From: Paucidesulfovibrio longus DSM 6739
Lineage (GTDB): Bacteria > Desulfobacterota > Desulfovibrionia > Desulfovibrionales > Desulfovibrionaceae
Assembly (NCBI RefSeq): GCF_000420485.1
Contig: NZ_ATVA01000014.1
Coordinates: 124,001-188,000, forward strand
DNA length: 64,000 nucleotides
Reading direction: 5' to 3'
Shown: piece by piece, positions 1 to 8,155 of the stretch
How positions within the stretch are numbered: position 1 is the stretch's first letter
Layout: every line of letters begins with the position of its first letter
Notes under the pieces: model-generated
Databases searched by the model: none
Told to the model about the DNA's origin: nothing
What the model saw: only the letters and a program-made list of their open reading frames with translations
Program-made: the position numbers and the translations under genes

Positions 1-1141
1 CCACGCGGTCGTACTCGCGGGCCTGGGCGCCGTCCGGGTCCATCTGCGGGCAGCGCCGCATCAGGGCCGCGGATTCGCGCATGACCCGCTGGTATTCCTT
101 CGCGGACATGCAGATTCCCAGGCTATCCGACTGGGACATGAGCCGCTCGATCTCGGCGGTGAGCGCGGCTTCGCCCTGCTCGCAATCCGCGGGAATCGCG
201 GACGGAGGCGCGGGGGCGGCCACGGGCGGCGCGGATGCTGGGGCGGGCGGCGCACCCGGAGCGGGCAGGGCGGAGGCCGGAGGAGCGGGGGCCGGGGCGG
301 GGGGCGGTCCCGGCGGATTGGGGGCGGCTTGGGCCTGGGCGGTGCGGACCGGGGCCTCCTGGATCTTGGCGGCCAGGAGGATGCTAAGCACGCCGTCCTG
401 GGCCAGCCCCTGGTTGCGCTGGAAATCGCGCAGGGCCTGCACGGTCCGCTCGCCCATGATCCCGTCCGCCGGGCCGGGGTCGTAGCCCAGGGAGGCGAGC
501 CCGGCCTGCGCGTCGTGAATCTGCGCGGCGGTCATGCCCGGAGCGTGGCGATCCGACAGTTCGCGCTGCCTGCGTTCCTGGTCGCGGGCCTGAGCCTTGC
601 GCGCTTCGGCCTGCTCCATGCGCGAGAGGATCATGCGCACCTGGGGGGAATCCTCGTAGCGCAGGCTTTGCCGATACAGCTCAGCCGCCTCTCCGGTCCG
701 GCCCTGGGAAGAAAGCGTAAAGGCCTGTCGGCGCAGCTCCCGCGCCGTTTCCAGGTTCGCGTCCCCTGCCGGAGGGGCTTTCGGCGCTGCCATGTTCGGT
801 TCGGCCATGTTCGGGGCGGGCGGGCGAGGGGCGGGCGACTGCTCCGGGGCCGGGGCGGTCTTGGCCTTTTCCAGTTGCGCTTCGAGCTTTCGGACAATGG
901 CGCGCACGGTTTCGTCGTCCTCGTGGCGCAGGCTGTCCCGGTAGGCGTCCAGGGCTTCCTGGGTGCGGTCCGCGCGCATCAGGGAGAAGCCCTTGTTGCG
1001 CAGCTCCCTGGCCTGCTCCGCACTTTGGGTGGCGGGGGGAGGCGTCTGGGCCGAAGCGGCAGGGCTATGCAGCATGGCCCGCAGCGGAAGCAGGGCCGCG
1101 AGGATCGCCAGGGCGAGAATAAAGGTATGCCGACGCAGCAC
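1..1141 (-). CDS. Secreted repeat protein with peptidoglycan-binding domain (partial)
   Basis: About 380 codons are visible; the 3' end lies outside the window. The GTG start at 1141 follows AAGGAGG (1148-1154) by six bases. A hydrophobic N-terminus (about residues 6-22) looks like a signal peptide or anchor. Two related TPR-like units (about 44-97 and 120-175) share the pattern EALDAYRDSLRHED / EAAELYRQSLRYED. A PG_binding_1-type domain follows (about 190-250, with GYDPGPADGIMG and a later FQRNQGL), then an Ala/Pro-rich linker and a polar tail. The PG_binding_1 family binds cell wall; an envelope role is inferred. The overall function is not recognised. Confidence 0.75.
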   Translation of the reverse strand, partial: MLRRHTFILALAILAALLPLRAMLHSPAASAQTPPPATQSAEQARELRNKGFSLMRADRTQEALDAYRDSLRHEDDETVRAIVRKLEAQLEKAKTAPAPEQSPAPRPPAPNMAEPNMAAPKAPPAGDANLETARELRRQAFTLSSQGRTGEAAELYRQSLRYEDSPQVRMILSRMEQAEARKAQARDQERRQRELSDRHAPGMTAAQIHDAQAGLASLGYDPGPADGIMGERTVQALRDFQRNQGLAQDGVLSILLAAKIQEAPVRTAQAQAAPNPPGPPPAPAPAPPASALPAPGAPPAPASAPPVAAPAPPSAIPADCEQGEAALTAEIERLMSQSDSLGICMSAKEYQRVMRESAALMRRCPQMDPDGAQAREYDRV

Positions 1142-1260
1142 GACGAACCTCCTTGCTGGGGTCGCAAACTAGGGCAGGGGGCCATTTCTGCATACCCGCG
1201 CGAAGCGAAAAAGGTCAATGGTTCAGTCTTGAGGAAGGGGGGGCGGGGGCGTCGCCTTGG

Positions 1261-1878
1261 TCAGTCCTGGCCTGGTTCCAGCAGGGCCAGGCCGCCTGTC
1301 AGGTCCGCGACGGCCCGGCGCAGCCCGGCTTCATGCTCGCGCGGGAGCCGCAGCGCGAAGGCCGCGTCCGCCGCGAATTCCTCGGAAACGACCTCGGCCT
1401 CGAAGACGGGCAGCAGGCGGCGGAAACCGTCCACGTGCTCGTAGGCCAGGAGCGCGTCCAGACGGATGCGCTCGACCTTTTCGCGCAGGGGCAGGCTCTC
1501 CAGCGCCAGCCGGGCCATGTCGCCGTAGGCCCGCACCAGTCCGCCCGTACCGAGCTTGACCCCGCCGAAGTAGCGGGTGACGACCACGGCGATCTCGCCC
1601 ACGCCGGAATGGAGCAGGGCGTTGAGCATGGGCCGTCCGGCGGTTCCGTGGGGTTCGCCGTCGTCGCTCTGGCCCATGCGCGCCGTGCTGCCCGGCGGTC
1701 CCGCCACAAAGGCCCAGCAATTGTGGGCGGCGTCCGGGAATTCCTCCTTGACCCTCGCCACGAAAGCCCTGGCCGCGTCCGTGTCCGGGGCGTGGCCCGC
1801 AGTGGCGATGAAGCGGCTGCGGCGAATGGTCTCCTCGACCCGGCAAATCCGGGCGGGAATGGGGTGGCGCGCGTGCAT
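1261..1878 (-). CDS. yigZ: YigZ/IMPACT family protein
   Basis: 205 residues, normal for the family. The N-terminal UPF0029/IMPACT domain (about 10-125) carries the typical segments AHNCWAFV, DDGEPHGTAGRPML and VTRYFGGVKLGTGGLVRAY. A C-terminal DUF1949-like domain (about 140-200) follows. Eukaryotic IMPACT regulates Gcn2; the bacterial role is unsettled, and some relatives have been called peptidases without firm proof. It stands alone between the PG-binding gene and the CULT-domain gene, all on the minus strand. No strong ribosome binding site is visible at the ATG. Confidence 0.92.
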   Translation of the reverse strand: MHARHPIPARICRVEETIRRSRFIATAGHAPDTDAARAFVARVKEEFPDAAHNCWAFVAGPPGSTARMGQSDDGEPHGTAGRPMLNALLHSGVGEIAVVVTRYFGGVKLGTGGLVRAYGDMARLALESLPLREKVERIRLDALLAYEHVDGFRRLLPVFEAEVVSEEFAADAAFALRLPREHEAGLRRAVADLTGGLALLEPGQD

Positions 1879-1953
1879 GTCCGGGGTGTAGCGGGCCTGC
1901 GGGGAGGGGTCAATGCTCCCGGAAATATCGCCGACGATGCAAATGATTGAAAG

Positions 1954-2433
1954 TTATTGCGGATCGGCGCTTTGCTCGCGGAGCATCGCGGGCAGCAGGC
2001 CGTGAAACCCGCTGCCGGAACGGGACGTGAAACGCCAGCCGAGGTGCGCGCCGCAACCGGAGCAGTTCACGATCTGCCAGGAGTGGCCCGGAAACCAGCT
2101 GAACTCCGCATAGATTCCGCCTTCGGGCGTCAGGCCGGACGCGAAAGCGAAGCAGGCCACCTCGTAGACCACGCCCGTGGGGTTGCAGAAGACGTGCACA
2201 TGCTTGCCTTCGACCACGGTGCGCGCTTCCGGGCGGGTGATGGGCCGGGCGCAGTCGCGGCAGACCAGGACGCGGCCGGACCGGTCCCCGGTTTCGCTGC
2301 CCGGTCTGCTGCCCGGTCTGCCGTCGGGAGCGCTGCCGGGCCGGACCTGGGAACGCGTCTTGTCCGTTCGGGGCTTGAGGTCGAGTCCGGGACTCCCGCA
2401 AGGGGGCCAAAGGGGCGTGCTAGGCGGCTGCAT
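1954..2433 (-). CDS. CULT-domain (cereblon-type) protein
   Basis: 159 residues from ATG 2433, with an AGGAG element two bases upstream; a longer in-frame start at 2652 exists but adds only low-complexity sequence. Residues 1-54 are Pro/Gly/Arg-rich. Residues 55-153 match the CULT domain of human cereblon: zinc cysteines C58/C61 and C124/C127, and the three cage tryptophans W113, W119 and W133 inside EFSWFPGHSW and HLGWRFT. Spacings W-6-W-14-W and W-5-C equal those I recall for CRBN W380/W386/W400 and C391. CULT domains bind cyclic imides and uracil-like ligands in a beta-tent pocket. The physiological ligand of bacterial single-domain CULT proteins is unknown, and the neighbours give no hint. 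Confidence 0.9.
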   Translation of the reverse strand: MQPPSTPLWPPCGSPGLDLKPRTDKTRSQVRPGSAPDGRPGSRPGSETGDRSGRVLVCRDCARPITRPEARTVVEGKHVHVFCNPTGVVYEVACFAFASGLTPEGGIYAEFSWFPGHSWQIVNCSGCGAHLGWRFTSRSGSGFHGLLPAMLREQSADPQ

Positions 2434-2675
2434 GGCTCCTGCATAGCGCAGGCACGCTCCCCTGGAAAGAAGCCGGACGTGATAAACCCGCGACGATCCG
2501 TGGCGCGGGCAGGGCCGCCCGGACAAGAACGGCGGCGTACGGGAATTCAGGCCGTCATGTTCGGGAATTTTGCGTTCATTGCCCGGCATTCCGCACCTGT
2601 TGCCCGCAGCCGGACAGCGGCGTTGCCGGAATGCCGCCGTGGCCGCATCCAAAGCCGAACAAGGGGCAAGCGTCC

Positions 2676-2750
2676 GCTCCGGGACGGTCGGCGGGCAAGT
2701 GCTCCGGGACGGTCGGCGGGCAGTTGCTCCGGGACGGTCGGCGGGCGTCC
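2676..2750. repeat. Three tandem 25-bp repeats
   Basis: Three head-to-tail units start at 2676, 2701 and 2726. Each contains GCTCCGGGACGGTCGGCGGG; only the last few bases differ. The third unit runs into an inverted complement (GCCCACCGTCC at about 2751-2761), so a GC hairpin can form just downstream of the AhpD-like gene. It could be part of a terminator, but no T run is present. The rest of 2434-2773 shows no gene. Confidence 0.85.
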
Positions 2751-2773
2751 GCCCACCGTCCGGAAGCGTCTCG

Positions 2774-3118
2774 TCAGATCAGCTCGCGCTCGCGCAGGTA
2801 GGCGACCACCCGGCAGGACTCCCCTGCGGCCATGGTTCCCCCCAGGCTGACGGCCACTCCGCAGGTTTCCAGTATTTCCGCCGCGCTCACGCCCAGTTCG
2901 AGGGCCTGGCGGGTCTGGAAGAGAATGCAGGCCCGGCAGCCCGAAACCAGGGCCGCGCAAAGGGCCATGAGCCGCTTGTCGCGGCCGCGCAATTCTCCGT
3001 CCTTGTAGACCTCGGCCGCGAGGTCCGCAGAGCCTTGCGCGACTTCCGGCTGATGCTCCCCAAAGACCACGTAATTCTCATGAATTTCTTTAAACAGCTC
3101 CAACTGCGATTCCGGCAT
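2774..3118 (-). CDS. Carboxymuconolactone decarboxylase / AhpD-like protein
   Basis: 114 residues from ATG 3118, chosen because GGAG sits five bases upstream; a longer frame to 3184 adds 22 unlikely residues. The family core is at about 45-105, with the redox pair C61-R-A-C64 in SGCRACILF followed by the helix ALELGVSAAEILE. AhpD-like members use CxxC for peroxide or disulfide chemistry; whether this one does is inference from the intact motif. It is divergent from a LysR-type gene across 164 bases, a usual arrangement for a regulator and its target. Confidence 0.85.
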   Translation of the reverse strand: MPESQLELFKEIHENYVVFGEHQPEVAQGSADLAAEVYKDGELRGRDKRLMALCAALVSGCRACILFQTRQALELGVSAAEILETCGVAVSLGGTMAAGESCRVVAYLRERELI

Positions 3119-3166
3119 GTTCCACTCCGTTGTTTTTATGTGTTTTCCCAAATGTCCCGGCGCGTG

Positions 3167-3182
3167 GAATCCGCACGGATTC
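3167..3182. promoter_or_regulatory. Palindrome in divergent AhpD-like / LysR intergenic region
   Basis: GAATCCG, CA, CGGATTC: perfect 7-bp arms separated by two bases, about 50 bases upstream of the AhpD-like start and 100 bases upstream of the LysR start. LysR-type regulators bind dyads in such positions, so this is a candidate operator; the regulator assignment is inference. Confidence 0.45.
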
Positions 3183-3282
3183 ACGCGGGCGCGGCTGCGC
3201 GGAAGTACTGTTCTTCCGTGTTCGGCCCTGGACGGGAGAAAGGATGCACCGCTGGAAATAATTAGACAAACGAATTGATTTT

Positions 3283-4188
3283 ATGCGATACATAAGCATG
3301 GCTAATGACAAGACCGGGTTGCAACTGCCCCTGGATCACCTGCGCACTTTTGTTGTCGCGGCGGAAACCGGCGGCTTCACGTCCGCGGGACGGATCGTGC
3401 ACCGGACCCAGGCCGCCGTGAGCATGCAGATCAAGCGGCTGGAGTCGGAACTGGGACAGGAGCTGTTTCACCGGGAAGGACGCGGCGTTCGCCCGACCCA
3501 GGCAGGGGAGCTGTTGCTCGGCTACGCCCGCAGGCTGCTCGGCCTGCACGACGAGGCCCTGGCCGCCCTGGTCAAGCCGGATGTGGCCGGAACCGTGCGT
3601 CTCGGAGCGCCCGAGGATTTTGCCGGGGCGCCCCTGGCGCAGGCTCTGGCCCGGTTCGCCAGGGCGCATCCGCGCGTGCTCGTGGAGCTGCACTGCGAAG
3701 CCACCCCGCGCCTGCTGGAATCGCTGGCCGCCGGGAGGCTGGACCTGACCCTGGCCACGGGCACGGACGGAGCCGCCCGCACGGAATCCGGCGGAAGAGC
3801 CATCCATCGCGCTCCCCTGGCCTGGGCCGTGGGACGCGGGTTCGACACGCACCTGACCCGCCCCCTGCCTCTGGCGGTGTTTCATCAGGGCTGCCCGTAC
3901 CGCCGCGCCGCGGAAAGCGCCCTGGACGCGGCAGGCATTCCCTGGCGGGCCGCATTTTCCACTCCCAGTCTTTCCGGGGCGCTGGCCGCCGTCCGCGCCG
4001 GGCTGGGCGTGGCTCCGGTGCCCCGATCCCTCGCGGCCCCGGATTGCCGGCTGTTGAAGGAGGACGAGGAGCTGCCCGCCCTGGTGGATGTCGATGTGAC
4101 CCTGCACTGCTGCCGGGGCGGAGCAGGCAGCCCGGCCGCGGCGCTGCTCGCGGATTTGCTGGCCGAGGCGTTTGCCGATCTGGGTTGA
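3283..4188 (+). CDS. LysR-type transcriptional regulator
   Basis: 301 residues. The N-terminal winged helix-turn-helix (about 17-76) reads LDHLRTFVVAAETGGFTSAG then QAAVSMQIKRLESELGQELF, classic for LysR proteins. The effector-binding domain (about 95-295) is of the substrate-binding fold. No convincing ribosome site exists for either ATG (3283 or 3298, which gives 296 residues), so the start is uncertain. It is divergent from the AhpD-like gene, which it probably controls together with itself. The ligand is unknown. Confidence 0.9.
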   Translation: MRYISMANDKTGLQLPLDHLRTFVVAAETGGFTSAGRIVHRTQAAVSMQIKRLESELGQELFHREGRGVRPTQAGELLLGYARRLLGLHDEALAALVKPDVAGTVRLGAPEDFAGAPLAQALARFARAHPRVLVELHCEATPRLLESLAAGRLDLTLATGTDGAARTESGGRAIHRAPLAWAVGRGFDTHLTRPLPLAVFHQGCPYRRAAESALDAAGIPWRAAFSTPSLSGALAAVRAGLGVAPVPRSLAAPDCRLLKEDEELPALVDVDVTLHCCRGGAGSPAAALLADLLAEAFADLG

Positions 4189-4325
4189 ACCCGTTTTCGC
4201 CCAGTGCGCGTTTTTACGGCCGAATACGGCTTCGGGCATTGCCTTGCGGGCCGATGCAGGGCATTATGAAGTTTCCGGCGGGAAGGCCCGTCACGATTCC
4301 ATGCTCAACCGATCAAGGAGAGTCC

Positions 4326-4877
4326 ATGACAAAGGCCATGAACAGCACTCTTTACAGCGGCGGCGCCCAGGGCGCGGAAGCCGAATTCGGCCGCATGGCC
4401 GAAAAATACGGTGTCGAAGAAGTCAACTTCACCTTTGAGGGTCACAAAATCGAGCACACGCGCGGTCTGCGCGTCCTGACCCAGGAAGAGCTCGTCCGCA
4501 AGGACGTGAGCCTTTCCTACGTTTCCAAGCTCCTGAACCGCAAGTTCACCAACGCCACGCTGATGCGCAAGGTGCTCCAGACCATCATGTATCAGGTCGA
4601 GGCCGGGCACGAGATCTTCGTCATCGGCACGGTGCAGGACGACGGCACGGTCAAGGGCGGCACAGGCTGGGGCGCGGAGTACGCCAAGATCTGCAACAAG
4701 CCGCTTTTCGTCTTCAGCCAGGCCAAGAACGCATGGTTCGCCTGGAAGGAGGAGAAATGGGTCGAAGTGGCCGACCCGGTCATTTCCCATGCGCATTTTT
4801 CCGGCATGGGCACCCGCTTCCTGGAGGAAAACGGCAAGAAGGCCATCGCGGACCTCTTTGCCCGCTCCTTCAAATAG
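4326..4877 (+). CDS. Conserved protein, possible SLOG/Rossmann-like fold
   Basis: 183 residues from ATG 4326, preceded by AAGGAG at 4315-4320; the same frame is open further upstream but looks non-coding there. The middle region (about 85-150) alternates strands and Gly-rich turns: EIFVIGTVQDDGTVKGGTGW, then AEYAKICNKPLFVFSQAK. This resembles nucleotide-binding SLOG/DUF2493-like proteins, including the GGTGWGAE turn. I believe close relatives occur in Desulfovibrio genomes as hypothetical proteins. Function unknown. A strong terminator follows, so it is probably a single-gene transcript. Confidence 0.75.
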   Translation: MTKAMNSTLYSGGAQGAEAEFGRMAEKYGVEEVNFTFEGHKIEHTRGLRVLTQEELVRKDVSLSYVSKLLNRKFTNATLMRKVLQTIMYQVEAGHEIFVIGTVQDDGTVKGGTGWGAEYAKICNKPLFVFSQAKNAWFAWKEEKWVEVADPVISHAHFSGMGTRFLEENGKKAIADLFARSFK

Positions 4878-4919
4878 GCTGACGCCTGGGCCGCGAGCGG
4901 CCTGATTACGTCGTATCCA

Positions 4920-4956
4920 GGCGGCGTCCGGAACCACTCCGGGCGCCGCCTTTTTC
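4920..4956 (+). terminator. Rho-independent terminator
   Basis: GGCGGCGTCCGGA pairs with TCCGGGCGCCGCC across a five-base loop (one mismatch), followed by TTTTT. It lies 43 bases after the preceding stop codon. Confidence 0.9.
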
Positions 4957-5418
4957 GTTCCACCGCGGAGGCGTCCGCAGGGCTTGCCGTTGCGCGCGCC
5001 GAAACGGGTCGAATCGAATCGGAATTGGGTTGAGGTGTTTTGATTACGTTATGGTGGACAATAACAAGTCAAATTGGAATCAAATTGTAAACATCTGGAG
5101 AGACGGAGCCTTGCGCATATCCTGCGCGGTGGTCTTGGAACGATCCAAAACGTTGCGTGAAGCGGCTCCCGGCAAAGTCGCGGTTGTTGCCAGGTGGTTC
5201 ATGGGATGCTTGCCGTCCGGAATCGCGCCGCGTCTGGGGCGGCGTTGTCGGCCCGCGTTCCTCCGGCGTGGCTGCGTGCGCAAATCGGATGATGGAGAAA
5301 TAACCGCACCAGGTTGTATCGACCGGGAATACAGGGTATATGATGGATGCTGCGGTGTACCTCTGGGAAAGCCGGGCGAATCTCGCACCCCTTGTTGCCG
5401 GATCGTTGGAGTTTTTCT
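4957..5418 (+). promoter_or_regulatory. Leader region of the sensor kinase operon
   Basis: No credible gene is seen in these 460 bases. Near its end TTGTAT (5314-5319), a 17-base spacer and TATATG (5337-5342) form a sigma70-like promoter for the kinase. The part around 5030-5100 is locally AT-rich, unlike its surroundings. I found no known riboswitch. Confidence 0.4.
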
Positions 5419-7560
5419 GTGCCGAACAGCATGAAGAAATTGAATATCCTTCTCCTCCTGCTGACGCTTGTCGCGGCGGGCGTGCTGCTCGTCATCCAGC
5501 TGTATTCGCAGGAGGGCTCGGAACTGCCGGAATACTCGCAGGAAGAGGTCGCCTGGCTCAAGGACCATGCCGAAAATATCGAGGTGCTCTTCGGATACCA
5601 GGCTCCGCCCAACGCCTTCACGGATGACAAGGGCCGGTACGTGGGGCTGATGGTGGACTATTTCCGTGAAATCGAGCGGAACATGGGCATCAGGATACGG
5701 TTCCGCAATTTCAAGACCTGGAGCGAGTTGATCGAGTATTCCAAGACCCACAGCGGATTCATCGTGGTCGGGATCGCCGAGACCGGGGACAGGAAGAGCT
5801 ATTTGCAGTTCACCCCGCCGTTCGTGAGAATTCCCTACACCATCGTCACCCAGGATTCCTCCGAGGTGCACGGGATTGCGGACCTTGCAGGCAAGAGCGT
5901 CTGCACGGTGCGCAATTACGCCGTGAACGATTATCTGCGGGAGAACCATCCTGCCGTCCGCATCCATGAGGTCGACGACAATCTGGAAGGACTGCGGGCC
6001 GTCGCCACGGGCAAGAGCGTGGCCATGATCCTGAACCAGGCCTATGCGTCCTACATCATCGAGACGGAAGGGCTGACGGGACTGCGGATCGCGGGCGCGA
6101 GCGGCTATATGAACTACCTTTCGGCGGCCTGCTCCCGCAGCGATTCGGTCTTGTTCGGGATTCTGGAAAAGGCCACGGCGAGCATCCCGGAAGCGCGGCA
6201 CAGGGAACTCTTTCGCAGATGGGTCTACCCGGAGGCCGGGTATGTCCACCTCAGCGAGCGCAGCGTCCGGCTGCTCTGGGCCCTTGCGGTCCTTGTCCTC
6301 ATGGGAGCGGGCGGGCTCTGGCTGCTGTTGCGGTCCCTGCGGGAAACGGTCCGGCGGCAGACCCTGACCATCCGCGAGGACTATGAACGCCTCAAGCGGG
6401 CGGAAACAACCCTGCGCATGAACCAGGAGAAGCTGAGCGCCGCCCTGGAACGCATCACCTTCCACGTGCACAACTCCCCGCTGGCCGTGGTCGAATGGAA
6501 CCACCGGGGGCGGGTCACGGGCTGGTCCCCCCAGGCCGAGGCCATCTTCGGCTGGCGCCTGGAAGAAGTGCTGGGCCGTTCTCTGGAAGAGTGGAGATTC
6601 GTCCACGAGGATGATCTTCCCAGGGTCCGGGCCGAGGCGAGCGACCTGCTTTCGGGGGACAAGACCCAGACCGTCAGCGAAATCCGCAACTACGACAAGA
6701 ACGGCGAGGTGGTCTATTGTCGCTGGTACAACTCGGTGCTGCGGAATACGGACGGCGAGGTGGTCTCGATTCTCTCCCAGGTGGAGAACGTCACGGAGAG
6801 CAAGCTGGCCGAGCAGGATCTGATCCGCGCCAAGGAGGCGGCAGAGGCCGCCAACCAGGCCAAGAGCGAGTTCCTGGCGAACATGAGCCACGAGATCCGC
6901 ACCCCCCTGAACGGCATCCAGGGCATGCTCCAGATTATGCAGACCACGACGCTGGACAGCGAGCAGCAGTCCTTCGTGGAAAAGGCCATCACGTCCACCC
7001 GGCGGCTGACCCGGCTGCTCAGCGACATTCTCGATCTTTCGAGCATCGAGTCCGGGCGGCTGGAATTGGCTTCGGAACCTTTTGATCCCCGGTCCGTCCT
7101 GGAATCGGTGCGAGCCTTGTTCGAGCCCTCGGTCGAGGACAAGGGCTTGCGGTTGACCACGGATTGCCACGACAGCGTGCCGCCGAGCCTTCTCGGCGAC
7201 GCGACGCGGCTTCGCCAGATTTTGCTGAACCTCGTGGGCAACGCCGTGAAATTCACGCATCAGGGCGGCGTCGTGCGTGTCTGGATGCGGGCTGGGACGA
7301 ACGGCCGGGACGGCGAGGTCGCGCTGTTGGTGCTTGTTGGAGACGACGGGATCGGCATGGAAGAAGAGCAGGTGGGCAACTTGCTCACAACCTTTGTCCC
7401 CGGTGAGGTCTCCTATCAGAGAAAGTATGAAGGTGCCGGACTGGGCCTCGCGGTGGTCGTGCGGCTCGTGCGGCTCATGGACGGCAGCCTTTGCATAGCG
7501 AGCGAACCGGGCGCGGGTACCGACGTGGGCTGCGTGCTGCGCCTTCGCCGCGCCGCCTGA
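5419..7560 (+). CDS. Sensor histidine kinase with periplasmic substrate-binding domain
   Basis: 713 residues from GTG 5419, chosen for GGAG at 5408-5411 with a seven-base gap; ATG 5431 has no ribosome site. Order: membrane segment (about 8-26), periplasmic SBP_bac_3 domain (about 45-270), second membrane segment (about 285-310), coiled coil, PAS (about 365-475), HisKA with H491 in [11 protein letters not shown], and HATPase with [15 protein letters not shown] and GAGLGLAV. This BvgS/EvgS-like plan suggests sensing of a small periplasmic solute, unidentified. There is no C-terminal receiver; the receiver gene 14 bases downstream is the probable partner. Confidence 0.93.
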   Translation: MPNSMKKLNILLLLLTLVAAGVLLVIQLYSQEGSELPEYSQEEVAWLKDHAENIEVLFGYQAPPNAFTDDKGRYVGLMVDYFREIERNMGIRIRFRNFKTWSELIEYSKTHSGFIVVGIAETGDRKSYLQFTPPFVRIPYTIVTQDSSEVHGIADLAGKSVCTVRNYAVNDYLRENHPAVRIHEVDDNLEGLRAVATGKSVAMILNQAYASYIIETEGLTGLRIAGASGYMNYLSAACSRSDSVLFGILEKATASIPEARHRELFRRWVYPEAGYVHLSERSVRLLWALAVLVLMGAGGLWLLLRSLRETVRRQTLTIREDYERLKRAETTLRMNQEKLSAALERITFHVHNSPLAVVEWNHRGRVTGWSPQAEAIFGWRLEEVLGRSLEEWRFVHEDDLPRVRAEASDLLSGDKTQTVSEIRNYDKNGEVVYCRWYNSVLRNTDGEVVSILSQVENVTESKLAEQDLIRAKEAAEAANQAKSEFLANMSHEIRTPLNGIQGMLQIMQTTTLDSEQQSFVEKAITSTRRLTRLLSDILDLSSIESGRLELASEPFDPRSVLESVRALFEPSVEDKGLRLTTDCHDSVPPSLLGDATRLRQILLNLVGNAVKFTHQGGVVRVWMRAGTNGRDGEVALLVLVGDDGIGMEEEQVGNLLTTFVPGEVSYQRKYEGAGLGLAVVVRLVRLMDGSLCIASEPGAGTDVGCVLRLRRAA

Positions 7561-7574
7561 AAACGGAGATGAAT

Positions 7575-7979
7575 ATGGAAATGAAGAAGATGCGGGTACT
7601 CTTGGCCGAAGACGACGAAGTGAACAGCATCACGGTCCGAAAGCTGCTGGAGCACAACGGCCATGTGGTGGACGCCGTGCCCGACGGGGCCGAGGCGCTG
7701 AAGCGTTTGTTGGAAGAGGAGTACGACGTGGTGCTCATGGACATCCGCATGCCCAGGATGGACGGCATCGAAGCCACGCGCCGCATCCGCTATGACGAGA
7801 AGTACGCGGCCCATTCCAAGGTTCCCATCGTGGCGCTGACCGCCCACGCCATGGTCGGCGACAGGGAGAAGTTTCTGGCCGAAGGCATGAGCGGGTATCT
7901 TTCCAAGCCCGTGGAATTGGGAGAGCTGCTGGAAGTCATGCGTCGCGTGGTGGCGGCGGCGGACCAGACCGAGGCCTGA
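7575..7979 (+). CDS. Single-domain response regulator (kinase partner)
   Basis: 134 residues from ATG 7575, six bases after GGAG; an in-frame ATG at 7569 is too close. A complete receiver domain: acidic pocket E12/D13/D14, phospho-acceptor D56 in LMDIRMPRMDG, a Thr in ALTAHA and the Lys in SKPVE. The sequence resembles receivers usually fused to hybrid kinases, which fits an origin by splitting from the upstream kinase. With no output domain, it acts by protein contact or in a relay. Confidence 0.93.
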   Translation: MEMKKMRVLLAEDDEVNSITVRKLLEHNGHVVDAVPDGAEALKRLLEEEYDVVLMDIRMPRMDGIEATRRIRYDEKYAAHSKVPIVALTAHAMVGDREKFLAEGMSGYLSKPVELGELLEVMRRVVAAADQTEA

Positions 7980-8007
7980 GCGCGCTTGCCTCGCGAGGCG
8001 GGCGCGC
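7980..8007. terminator. GC hairpin after the kinase-receiver operon
   Basis: GCGCGC and GCCTC pair with GAGGC and GCGCGC around a two-base loop, starting at the stop codon. There is no T run, so it may stop transcription only weakly or stabilise the 3' end. The remaining bases to 8155 hold a short duplication (CTGCGCGCCATG twice) and no gene. Confidence 0.4.
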
Positions 8008-8155
8008 TGGCCGTTCATGTCTGCGCGCCATGCCTGCGCGCCATGTCCGCACGGGAGGTCCAGGCAACCGGATTGCGTGTCCGCTCTGCGCGCGGTCTGC
8101 GCGTGCAAGGCGCGCATCCGAAACCAACACGCGGCAGGCGCGGACCCTTGCCGCC

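Noticed and set aside
2676-2750. Possible CRISPR array
   Set aside because: The three 25-bp units are directly adjacent with no spacers, and no cas genes are near.
5030-5434. 134-residue open frame before the sensor kinase
   Set aside because: No ribosome site, no family features, and it runs through the kinase promoter and start.
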